Source: Opitutaceae bacterium (lineage in GTDB: Bacteria > Verrucomicrobiota > Verrucomicrobiia > Opitutales > Opitutaceae). From it: a stretch of DNA of 6,281 nucleotides. The position numbers were made by a program, and so were the translations under genes. Positions 1-6,109 of the stretch are shown piece after piece. Each line of letters begins with the position of its first letter. Position 1 is the stretch's first letter. The stretch is taken from assembly GCA_029979145.1 (NCBI GenBank), contig JAPOIC010000124.1, positions 1 to 6,281 on the forward strand, written 5' to 3'. Under the pieces are notes generated by a model. It had not been told where the DNA came from. It was given only the letters and a program-made list of their open reading frames with translations, and did not search any database.

Positions 1-396
1 ACCATCCGCACCCGCGGAGCGGGCACGGTGGAAATCACGAGTGAGGTCGCGCGGGTGGTGGCGGCGAGCGGATTACAGCGCGGACTGGCCCATGTCTTTT
101 GTCAGCACACCAGTTGCAGCCTCGTGATCATGGAGAACGCGGACCCCTCGGCCCGGCGGGATTTGGAGGCGTGGCTGGATCGCTTGGTGCCGGACGACGA
201 TCCGCATTTCACGCACACCTTCGAAGGGCCGGACGACATGCCGAGCCACATCAAGATGGCGCTTACGCGCACGAGCGAAACCGTGCCAGTGGGCGACGGC
301 GAACTGCTGCTCGGCACATGGCAGGGAGTCTTCCTGTGGGAGCACCGGCGCGCCGCGCATGCGCGGCGGCTGATCGTGACGGTCAGCGGCGAGTGA
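1..396 (+). CDS. yjbQ: YjbQ/UPF0047 family protein (secondary thiamine-phosphate synthase family), 5' end missing
   Basis: The reading frame is open from base 1 to the TGA at 394-396 and gives 131 residues. The family is usually about 138-140 residues, so only some 7-10 N-terminal residues lie outside the window. Conserved family blocks are visible: QHTS (about residues 36-39), ENADP, the HTFEGPDDMPSHIK block near the middle, LGTWQG, EHR and the C-terminal VSGE. A GTG at base 28 could serve as a start. However, the residues before it (TIRTRGAGTVEIT) align with the first strand of E. coli YjbQ, so the gene very probably begins upstream. Family knowledge: a small, soluble, probably trimeric protein with weak thiamine-phosphate synthase activity in E. 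coli that can bypass thiE; its physiological role is unsettled. The gene converges on the fumarase gene with six bases between the stops. Family assignment is firm; the biochemical role is not. Confidence 0.93.
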   Translation, partial: TIRTRGAGTVEITSEVARVVAASGLQRGLAHVFCQHTSCSLVIMENADPSARRDLEAWLDRLVPDDDPHFTHTFEGPDDMPSHIKMALTRTSETVPVGDGELLLGTWQGVFLWEHRRAAHARRLIVTVSGE

Positions 397-411
397 GGCG
401 GGTCACTTTTT
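391..411 (+). terminator. Possible rho-independent terminator of the yjbQ-family gene
   Basis: AGTGA (392-396) pairs with TCACT (403-407) around a six-base GGCGGG loop, with a possible G-U pair added at 391/408. A run of five T (407-411) follows on the + strand. The left arm contains the TGA stop of the yjbQ-family gene and the right arm contains the stop of the opposing fumarase gene (TCA on +). The stem is short and not GC-rich, so its strength as a terminator is uncertain. Confidence 0.42.
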
Positions 412-2046
412 CGACGGCAGGCAGGCGCCGCAGCCGTTGACGAAGAAATCGTTGCCCTTGTCGTCGACGAGGATGAACGCAGGGAAGTCCTCGACCTCGA
501 TCCGCCAGATCGCCTCCATGCCGAGCTCGGGGTATTCGAGCACCTCGACTTTGCGGATGTTTTCCTTCGCAAGGATCGCGGCGGGACCGCCGATGCTGCC
601 GAGATAAAATCCACCGTGGGTCTTGCAGGCCTGCGTGACCTGAGGGCTGCGATTACCCTTCGCGAGCATGATCATCGATCCGCCGTGAGATTGGAGCAGG
701 TCAACGTAGCTGTCCATGCGCCCGGCCGTGGTGGGGCCGAAGCTGCCGGATGCGTAGCCCTTCGGCGTCTTGGCCGGGCCGGCGTAGTAGACGGGATGGT
801 CCTTGAGGTATTGCGGCAGTCCCTGGCCGGCGTCGATGCGCTCCTTCAATTTTGCGTGCGCGATATCGCGGGCGACGATCATCGGACCGCTGAGCAATAC
901 GCGGGTCGTGACCGGGTGCTTGGACAGCTCGGCCAGGATGGCGGGCATCGGCTGGTTGAGGTCGACGCGCACGACGTGATCGGTCTTCAGCGTGCGCTCG
1001 GACTCCGGGATGAAGCGGCCGGGGTCCGTCTCCAATTGCTCGAGGAAAATGCCGTCGCGGGTGATCTTGGCCTTGATGTTGCGGTCGGCGCTGCACGACA
1101 CACCGAGGCCGACCGGGCAGGACGCGCCGTGACGGGGCAGGCGGATGATGCGCACATCGAGGGCGAAATATTTGCCGCCGAATTGCGCGCCGATGCCCGT
1201 CTGCTGCGCGAGTTCCAGCACGCGCTCTTCGAGAGCCGTGTCGCGGAAGGCGCGACCGTGCTCGTTGCCGGTTGTGGGCAGGGCGTCGTAGTATTTGGTC
1301 GAGGCGAGCTTGACCGTCTTGAGGCAGGTCTCGGCGCTGGTGCCGCCGATGACGAAGGTCAGGTGGTAGGGCGGGCAGGCGGCGGTGCCGAGGTGGCCCA
1401 TCTTGTCGACGATGAATTTCTCCAGGCTCTTGGGGTTTAGCAGCGCCTTGGTTTCTTGGAAAAGAAAGGTCTTGTTGGCCGAGCCACCGCCCTTGGCGAC
1501 GAAGAGGAATTTGTATTCCGCGCCCACGGTGGCGAGGAGGTCGATCTGCGGGGGGAGGTTGGTGCCGGTATTGACCTCCTTGAACATGTCGAGCGGCGCG
1601 GTCTGCGAGTAGCGGAGATTTTCCTTGGTGTAGCACTCGTAGACTCCGCGGCTGAGCCACTCGGCGTCGTTGGCGCCGGTCCAGACCTGCTGGCCTTTCT
1701 TGCCCATGATGATCGCGGTGCCGGTGTCTTGGCAGAAGGGCAGGATGCCTTGGGCGGCGATCTCGGCGTTCTTCAACAGCGTCAGGGCGACGTAACGGTC
1801 GTTCTCGCTGGCTTCCGGGTCGTCAAGAATCGCAGCCACCTGCTCAAGGTGTTTGGGCCGCAGCATGAACGAGCAGTCGTGAAAGGCGTGTTGGGCCAGG
1901 AAGGCGAGGGCCTCGGGCGCGACTTTGAGAATCTCGCAGCCCTCAAAGTTGGCGGTGCTCACGCCCTCGCGGGAGAGCAGGCGGTAAGTGGTGTCGTCCG
2001 GCCCGAGGTCGAACGTCTCCTGAAAGTGAAAGGCAGGCGCTGGCAT
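403..2046 (-). CDS. fumA: Class I (iron-sulfur) fumarate hydratase, FumA/FumB type
   Basis: Catalyses reversible hydration of fumarate to (S)-malate in the cytoplasm (TCA cycle or reductive branch). The protein has 547 residues, against 548 for E. coli FumA, and aligns with it from memory nearly end to end without large gaps. The three [4Fe-4S] ligands fall at C105 (in FCQDTGTA), C224 (in TAACPPYH) and C318 (in GVSCSADRN), the same positions as in FumA. Other blocks include KGGGSANK (185-192), GGTSAET (234-240), LPRHGASCPVG (303-313), KTPKGYASGSFGPTTAGRMDS (427-446, beta domain) and LAKGNRS (461-467). A C-terminal CGAC pair (539, 542) recalls the CTRC near the FumA terminus. I chose the ATG at 2046 because MPAPAFHFQ matches the FumA N-terminus in length. 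The frame stays open 60 bases further upstream, but that would run into the oxidoreductase gene. Class I fumarases are oxygen-sensitive, and some relatives act on tartrate or mesaconate. It is probably co-transcribed with the two genes upstream. The fumA symbol marks the type; fumB would fit equally. Confidence 0.97.
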   Translation of the reverse strand: MPAPAFHFQETFDLGPDDTTYRLLSREGVSTANFEGCEILKVAPEALAFLAQHAFHDCSFMLRPKHLEQVAAILDDPEASENDRYVALTLLKNAEIAAQGILPFCQDTGTAIIMGKKGQQVWTGANDAEWLSRGVYECYTKENLRYSQTAPLDMFKEVNTGTNLPPQIDLLATVGAEYKFLFVAKGGGSANKTFLFQETKALLNPKSLEKFIVDKMGHLGTAACPPYHLTFVIGGTSAETCLKTVKLASTKYYDALPTTGNEHGRAFRDTALEERVLELAQQTGIGAQFGGKYFALDVRIIRLPRHGASCPVGLGVSCSADRNIKAKITRDGIFLEQLETDPGRFIPESERTLKTDHVVRVDLNQPMPAILAELSKHPVTTRVLLSGPMIVARDIAHAKLKERIDAGQGLPQYLKDHPVYYAGPAKTPKGYASGSFGPTTAGRMDSYVDLLQSHGGSMIMLAKGNRSPQVTQACKTHGGFYLGSIGGPAAILAKENIRKVEVLEYPELGMEAIWRIEVEDFPAFILVDDKGNDFFVNGCGACLPSKK

Positions 2047-2057
2047 GAATGGGAGTG

Positions 2058-2078
2058 AAGCGGTCGGGCCGCTTTTTT
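2058..2078 (+). terminator. Hairpin with T-run between the oxidoreductase and fumarase genes, terminator-like only on the + strand
   Basis: AAGCGG (2058-2063) and CCGCTT (2069-2074) form a perfect six-base stem around TCGGG, and the T-run continues to 2078. The T-run is on the + strand, so a rho-independent terminator here would stop + strand (antisense) transcription. On the minus strand, which is the coding strand of both neighbours, the hairpin is preceded by A residues and followed by CACTCCC, so it lacks a U-tract. In that transcript it lies just after the oxidoreductase stop and ends 11 bases before the fumarase ATG, so it could instead affect ribosome access or mRNA stability. Confidence 0.45.
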
Positions 2079-3334
2079 CAACGCCCCGCGTCAGTCCGCA
2101 TCGCACGAATTGTGTCGTGGAAGCGGGGCAGGTCGGCGGGCGTCACGAGCGCACCGGGCTCGCGGCCCCAGGTCGCGCCGGGCCATTCTCCTTGGTCGAG
2201 GAAACGCTCGATGGCGGTGTTCATGCCGGCGAGGTTGAGATAGTCCTTTTGCTCCTTTTCGTCGCGGACGCCGGTGAGTCGCTCGGTCGGGAGGGCGGTG
2301 ATACGACCGGTGGAGACGTAGGCCAGGTCGTTGAGAATCACAAAAGGCCGGGAGTCGACCAAGCTCGTCGCGGGCCGGTCCTCTTCGCCCCGCATGTAGC
2401 GGTGGTAGGCCAGATGGTTTTCGGTGAGACCGTCGAAACCGCCGACCTCGATGCGTTCGTTGCGACCGTCGTGCCAGCGGATCTCCGCGTGGCTACCGAC
2501 GATGTAGGTCAGGTCGGCCTTTTCGCAGCGGATGGTTTCGCTGTGGGCGGTGCGGCCCGCGCAGGCGTGGGTGACGGCAAAGCGCATGGTCTGGCCTGCT
2601 TCGGTGACGGCTTGGACAAAGAACGTGTCGGCCCCCTCGATGTCGTGCGCGCGGTAGAGTTCGGCGCGGATGGTGGACAACTGGGCCCACGTCGAAATCC
2701 CACCCTGACCGAGCCAAAACAGCATGTTGTGGACAAAGTGGGCGTTGGCATTGCCAAAGCACGAGTCGAGCACGACGCGGTCGTTCATCATCAGGCGGCC
2801 CGCCCAAGGCGAACGGCGAAAATAATCGGCCGGGCGCGGCCAATGCGCCATGAGATTGGCACCCATGACGGCGCCGAATTCGCCGTCGAGGATGCGCTGT
2901 TTCAGCGCCCGGCGCGGTTGCTCAATGATGAAATTGAACGCCACGAGCGTCGACTTTGTCGCCTGCTGGTCGAGCGCGATCATGGCCTCCAATTCCTGGT
3001 AGTCGAGGGTGGGGGGCTTCTCGAGGTAGACGGGGATCCCGGCCTCGACGCCGGCGCGGTGCATCTCGGCGTGCAGGTTGATGGGCGTCGGCACCACGAT
3101 CATGTCGAGTTCGCCGCGGCAGGCGTCGATCATCCGGCGGTAGTCGGGAAATACGCTGACGCCGCGCTCGGCGAGGCGCCAATTTTGCTGCTCCGTGGCG
3201 AAGCCGGCGGCATTGGGGTCGCAGGTGCAGATGAGTTTGGCGAGGTTGCGCTCCTCAAGCCGGGCGATGGTGTTGTGGTGCCAGCCGGCGAAGCCACCCA
3301 TGCCGATGATGCCGATGCGGGTGGGGGCCTTCAC
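2078..3334 (-). CDS. Gfo/Idh/MocA family NAD(P)-dependent oxidoreductase
   Basis: 418 residues, within the family's normal range of about 330-450. The N-terminal Rossmann domain begins IGIIGMGGFAGWHH (7-20), a variant of the glycine-rich dinucleotide site, with CDP (38-40) at the end of the second strand. The family motif EKPP (105-108) carries the catalytic lysine K106. The C-terminal half is the alpha/beta substrate domain. Where relatives usually have DxGxH, this protein reads NANAHFVHN (195-203): H199 aligns with the usual histidine and the aspartate position appears to be N195. Members oxidise or reduce hydroxyl groups of sugars, sugar nucleotides or inositols. The substrate cannot be told from sequence. 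The GTG start at 3334 overlaps the stop of the sugar-phosphate isomerase gene by four bases (GTGA), which suggests translational coupling; the Rossmann motif begins six residues later, supporting this start. The fumarase ATG follows 31 bases downstream. Family is firm; substrate and catalytic competence are open. Confidence 0.93.
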   Translation of the reverse strand: MKAPTRIGIIGMGGFAGWHHNTIARLEERNLAKLICTCDPNAAGFATEQQNWRLAERGVSVFPDYRRMIDACRGELDMIVVPTPINLHAEMHRAGVEAGIPVYLEKPPTLDYQELEAMIALDQQATKSTLVAFNFIIEQPRRALKQRILDGEFGAVMGANLMAHWPRPADYFRRSPWAGRLMMNDRVVLDSCFGNANAHFVHNMLFWLGQGGISTWAQLSTIRAELYRAHDIEGADTFFVQAVTEAGQTMRFAVTHACAGRTAHSETIRCEKADLTYIVGSHAEIRWHDGRNERIEVGGFDGLTENHLAYHRYMRGEEDRPATSLVDSRPFVILNDLAYVSTGRITALPTERLTGVRDEKEQKDYLNLAGMNTAIERFLDQGEWPGATWGREPGALVTPADLPRFHDTIRAMRTDAGR

Positions 3335-4314
3335 ACGATCTTGAGTTTGGGCAGGTCCTGGCCGTCGATCAGGCCGACGGGTTTGCCACTGGCGTTGAGG
3401 ACGATCAGGTCGTCAATCTTGTGCAGTTCAAAGACTCGCAGGGCCTCAACGGCGAGGGCGTCGTCGCGTATCGTTTTGGGCGATCGGGTCATGAAATTGG
3501 CCACGGGTTGGTGGAGAAAGTCGGGTCCGGTTAGCGCACTGCGGCGGAAGTCGCCGTCGGTCAGGATGCCCGTGAGCTTGCCGTTGCGCGCGCTCACGAG
3601 GGCCACGCTGCCGGTCTTGGCCTTGGTCATGGCCATGATGGCTTCCTGCGTGGTGCAGGTTTCCGGCATCACGGGCAGGCGCTCGCCGGTGCGCATGAGG
3701 TCACGCACCTTCAACAACAGGGCGCCGAGATTGCCGGCGGGGTGGTAGAGGGCGAAGTCGTCGCGGGTGAGGCCGCGGGCCTCGAGCAACACCATGGCCA
3801 AGGCGTCGCCGAGGGCGAGGGCGGCGGTCGTGCTGGCGGTCGGGGCGAGTGCCAAGGGGCAGGCCTCCTTGGGGACCCGGTAATAGAGGTGGTGGTCGGC
3901 GTTCTTCGCCAAGTCGGAATCCGGCCGGCTGGTGAAAGCCACGATGCCGACGCCAAGCCGCTTGAGGGCGGGCAGAAGTTGGAGCACTTCGGTCTGGCCG
4001 CTGTTGCTCAGCAGGATTGCGAGATCGCCTTCCCGGCACAGGCCGAGATCGCCATGGAGCGCCTGCGTGGCGTCGAGGAACGCTGACGTGGCCCCGGTGG
4101 AATTGAAGGTGCCGGCAAGTTTCTGGGCAATGTGCGCGGATTTGCCGACGCCGCTGAAAATGAGCTTCCCGCCCCGCTGCAAAACCGCGTCCACGGCCTG
4201 GGCGGTGGCCACGAATTCCTTCCCGAGCCCCGTGGCCGTTTCCGCCAATGCGTCACCCTCGACTTGGATGCAGTGGCGGGCTCGGCGCAGGATGGATTTC
4301 GGAGTCAGGGCCAT
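3331..4314 (-). CDS. kdsD: D-arabinose-5-phosphate isomerase, KdsD/KpsF/GutQ family (SIS + two CBS domains)
   Basis: Interconverts D-ribulose 5-phosphate and D-arabinose 5-phosphate, the first step towards Kdo for lipopolysaccharide, in the cytoplasm. It has 327 residues (E. coli KdsD 328). The SIS domain spans roughly 35-190 and includes GVGKS (55-59), ALHGDLG (85-91), LLSNSG (101-106), KEACPLALAPTASTT (149-163), ALGDALA (167-173) and DFALYHPAGNLG (186-197). By alignment from memory, K58, E109, E150 and H191 correspond to the E. coli active-site residues K59, E111, E152 and H193. Two CBS repeats follow, about 205-265 and 270-327, including GILTDGDFRR (249-258). Small departures from the E. 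coli sequence are GVGKSAHI for GMGKSGHI and FLDATQALHG for FVHPGEAAHG. The start is an ATG at 4314 with no visible Shine-Dalgarno. It is the first gene of the minus-strand run, and its stop overlaps the oxidoreductase start. KpsF and GutQ paralogues share this reaction, so the symbol reflects the family and not a proven orthology. Confidence 0.93.
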   Translation of the reverse strand: MALTPKSILRRARHCIQVEGDALAETATGLGKEFVATAQAVDAVLQRGGKLIFSGVGKSAHIAQKLAGTFNSTGATSAFLDATQALHGDLGLCREGDLAILLSNSGQTEVLQLLPALKRLGVGIVAFTSRPDSDLAKNADHHLYYRVPKEACPLALAPTASTTAALALGDALAMVLLEARGLTRDDFALYHPAGNLGALLLKVRDLMRTGERLPVMPETCTTQEAIMAMTKAKTGSVALVSARNGKLTGILTDGDFRRSALTGPDFLHQPVANFMTRSPKTIRDDALAVEALRVFELHKIDDLIVLNASGKPVGLIDGQDLPKLKIV

Positions 4315-4344
4315 TTAGGATTGTGTCACGGAAACAGGTTGCGG

Positions 4345-4372
4345 AATTTACGCCCTAATCCCCCGCGTTCAA
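4345..4372 (-). promoter_or_regulatory. Candidate sigma-70-like promoter for the kdsD-oxidoreductase-fumarase run
   Basis: In the 74-base divergent region, the minus strand reads TTGAAC (4372-4367), a 16-base spacer, then TAAATT (4350-4345). Each hexamer matches the sigma-70 consensus at four of six positions. It would start transcription roughly 20-25 bases before the kdsD ATG. This is a visual match only, and I saw no equally good pair facing the lipoprotein gene on the + strand. Confidence 0.3.
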
Positions 4373-4388
4373 TCCCTTTCCCGCCGCC

Positions 4389-5219
4389 ATGTCGTTCCAA
4401 CCGTCAAATCGTCACCTGCGGACCCTCCTGGTCCTGGCGATCGGGCTGCTTTTCGCGGCGTGTGAACCGCGCGGCGGCGCCCCGTTCGGCGCGGAGATCG
4501 ATGAGCCCGATTATCGCGACGGCCAGCGCTTGGTGAAGCAGGGTCGAAACCAAGAGGCCTTGGCGGCCTACCTGCGCGTGATTGAAAAACTCGGGGACGC
4601 CGCGCCCGAGTCGCACCTGGAGGCCGGCATCATCTGCCTGCAGCAGATCAAGGATCCGATCGCGGCCATCTATCATTTTCGCAAATACCTCGAGCGTCAG
4701 CCCAACTCGCCGCAGGCCCCGCAGGTGCGCGGCTTGGTGGAGAGCGCCAAGCGCGAGTTCGCCCGCACCCTGCCGGCCAACCCGCTCGAAAACCAGTCCG
4801 AGCGTCTCGACATGATCGAGCAGCTCAGCCGTCTGCAGCGGGAGAACGAACAGCTCAAGGCGGAGCTGGCCATGGGCCGGGGCAATCCCGCGCCGGCGCC
4901 CGCGGCGCTCAACCAGATGCGCGTGCCGACGGATGGCGTGTTGCTGCCGTCGCGACCGGTTGAAGACATTTCGCCGATCAGCATCGCCCCCGAGGAAACC
5001 CCGCCGCCGGCCATGACGCGGGCGGAACCGCCCACGCGTCCGGATGCCGCCACCGCTGCCGTTCGCCGTCACACGGTGGCAAAGGGCGACACGCTCTTTA
5101 GTCTCGCGCAGCGTTATTACAGCAATCGCTCCCGCTGGCGCGATATCTACAACGCCAACCGTGACGTCCTGCCGAACGAGAATTCACTCCAGATCGGCAT
5201 GGAGCTGCGAATTCCCTGA
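4389..5219 (+). CDS. Predicted lipoprotein with helical (TPR-like) region, coiled coil and C-terminal LysM domain
   Basis: 276 residues. A basic N-terminus (to R11) and a hydrophobic stretch (12-22) lead to LFAAC with C25 as the likely lipidated cysteine. F at -3 is less usual than L, but the overall shape is that of a lipoprotein signal. Residues about 40-125 form amphipathic helices typical of TPR/Sel1-like repeats, for example DGQRLVKQGRNQEALAAYLR and AIYHFRKYLERQP. Residues 135-162 are charged and heptad-like (coiled coil). A Pro/Ala-rich linker (165-225) then leads to a LysM domain (228-276) that opens HTVAKGDTLFSLAQRYY and ends LQIGMELRIP. LysM binds N-acetylglucosamine-containing glycans such as peptidoglycan, so the protein is probably anchored in a membrane and reaches the cell wall. 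The layout recalls, but does not match, envelope proteins such as CpoB (coiled coil then TPR). The ATG at 4389 has no Shine-Dalgarno. The gene is divergent from kdsD and converges on the PH-domain gene with a 5-base gap. Confidence 0.88.
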   Translation: MSFQPSNRHLRTLLVLAIGLLFAACEPRGGAPFGAEIDEPDYRDGQRLVKQGRNQEALAAYLRVIEKLGDAAPESHLEAGIICLQQIKDPIAAIYHFRKYLERQPNSPQAPQVRGLVESAKREFARTLPANPLENQSERLDMIEQLSRLQRENEQLKAELAMGRGNPAPAPAALNQMRVPTDGVLLPSRPVEDISPISIAPEETPPPAMTRAEPPTRPDAATAAVRRHTVAKGDTLFSLAQRYYSNRSRWRDIYNANRDVLPNENSLQIGMELRIP

Positions 5220-5232
5220 GCGGCTCAGCCGC
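5216..5232. terminator. Overlapping hairpins at the convergent lipoprotein/PH-domain gene ends
   Basis: GCGGC (5220-5224) pairs with GCCGC (5228-5232) around a TCA loop that is the PH gene's stop codon on the other strand. An alternative stem, CTGAG (5216-5220) with CTCAG (5224-5228), contains the lipoprotein gene's stop. The two stems exclude each other. There is no T-run on either side, so this is at best a weak or rho-assisted transcription end shared by both strands. Confidence 0.28.
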
Positions 5233-6109
5233 GGAGGTCTTGGCGCCACTTGCGGACCTCGGCGAGCAGGTCTTGGGCGGCGGCTAGGGCGTCGGTGTTG
5301 CCGGACTTCGCGGCGGTGCGCTCATCGGGATCGCCCAAGCCGGCTTCGCGAAAGCGCTTGAGCCGGGCCAGAATCAGGTCGCGGATTTCGTCGGCGTTGT
5401 CGACGCCGTGAAAGACCGCAAGGTGCATGGAGTCGCCGGTCTTGCCCTTGGGTTCGTCGCCACCGCCGCCGCCGGCGGAGCGCACGTGCACGTCGGCCAG
5501 GCCCAAGAGCCGTTGCAGGGGACCTTGCTTCACTTCGACCTGCTGTAGGTTGGCGAAGCTCATGGTGGATTCCTGCAAGCTGAAGAGCCCGGAGCGGATG
5601 CGCAGGCTGCGGTCGGTGACGATATACCAATGCTGCTCATACTCGAGCCGCACCGCCGCGAACGTGGCCGGCAGCTGCAGGATGAAGCCGACGATGGCCG
5701 CGTATTCGGCCCAATGAATGAGCGTGATGGCCCAGTGGGGCCAGTTGGCGACGGTGCGCGCCAAGTCGTCGATGTCCCGGCGATGACGTTTCTTTTTCGG
5801 TTTGGCCGGAGGCTGGTTTTCCTCGGCGCCCGGTTCGCTCGCGCTAACCTCCGTGGGCCGCTGCTGGTTTTCAGCGTTGAGGCGTTGGAAGGATTCCACG
5901 CCGTCGGTCAATCGGTTGATGAACCAAAGGGAAACGATGATGCCGACGATCGCGCCGATCTGCGCGAAACACCAACCGGCGACCCGCAGCTTGTAGTAGT
6001 TGCCGGCGGCGCGAAACACCTTGACCGATCCCGGCGCGCCGGCCGGTGGAGTCGGTTCGGGCGGGAGGTGGGCGAAACGCAGGACCAGGCGGCGAATTGG
6101 GTCAAACAT
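5225..6109 (-). CDS. Membrane protein with bacterial PH domain (bPH2/DUF304, YdbS/YdbT-like)
   Basis: 294 residues. Two hydrophobic segments are visible: about 43-64 (VAGWCFAQIGAIVGIIVSLW) and about 127-153 (ALPATFAAV-type, following HWAITLIHWAEYAAIVGFIL). Between them is a roughly 60-residue polar loop with an acidic part and a very basic stretch (KPKKKRHRR, 103-111). The bPH2 domain follows at about 155-250. Its hallmark is an aromatic-rich opening strand YEQHWYIVTDRSLRIRSG (157-174), then LQQVEVKQGPLQRLLGLADV (188-207). A glycine-rich insertion (213-226) sits before the last strands, and a helical tail (240-294) closes the protein. Family knowledge: such proteins are inner-membrane proteins of largely unknown function. 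The ATG at 6109 overlaps the end of the upstream gene by eight bases, so the two are probably co-expressed. There is no Shine-Dalgarno. The domain call is from pattern recognition; the function is unknown. Confidence 0.85.
   Translation of the reverse strand: MFDPIRRLVLRFAHLPPEPTPPAGAPGSVKVFRAAGNYYKLRVAGWCFAQIGAIVGIIVSLWFINRLTDGVESFQRLNAENQQRPTEVSASEPGAEENQPPAKPKKKRHRRDIDDLARTVANWPHWAITLIHWAEYAAIVGFILQLPATFAAVRLEYEQHWYIVTDRSLRIRSGLFSLQESTMSFANLQQVEVKQGPLQRLLGLADVHVRSAGGGGGDEPKGKTGDSMHLAVFHGVDNADEIRDLILARLKRFREAGLGDPDERTAAKSGNTDALAAAQDLLAEVRKWRQDLRG

Noticed and set aside
28..30. GTG at 28 as the true start of the yjbQ-family gene
   Set aside because: The frame is open to the window edge, and the residues before 28 align with the first strand of the family, so the start lies outside the window.
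616..1440. A 274-residue + strand open frame opposite the fumarase gene
   Set aside because: It is an antisense shadow of a gene that matches E. coli FumA along its entire length; composition is typical of a shadow frame.
701..1660. A 319-residue minus-strand frame inside the fumarase gene
   Set aside because: It is a same-strand out-of-frame reading, very rich in Arg, Pro and His, with no family resemblance.
2047..2106. Upstream in-frame start for the fumarase (20 extra residues)
   Set aside because: The extra residues have no counterpart in FumA and would overlap the oxidoreductase gene by 29 bases; the ATG at 2046 gives the standard N-terminus.
2045..3748. A 567-residue open frame on the + strand opposite the oxidoreductase and part of kdsD
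   Set aside because: It is antisense to two well-supported genes, shows no recognisable family blocks, and is Gly/Ala/Val/Arg-rich as expected from the shadow of GC-rich codons.
4404..5072. A 222-residue minus-strand frame opposite the lipoprotein gene
   Set aside because: It is Arg- and His-rich without motifs, and the + strand reading has a signal peptide, repeats and a clear LysM domain.
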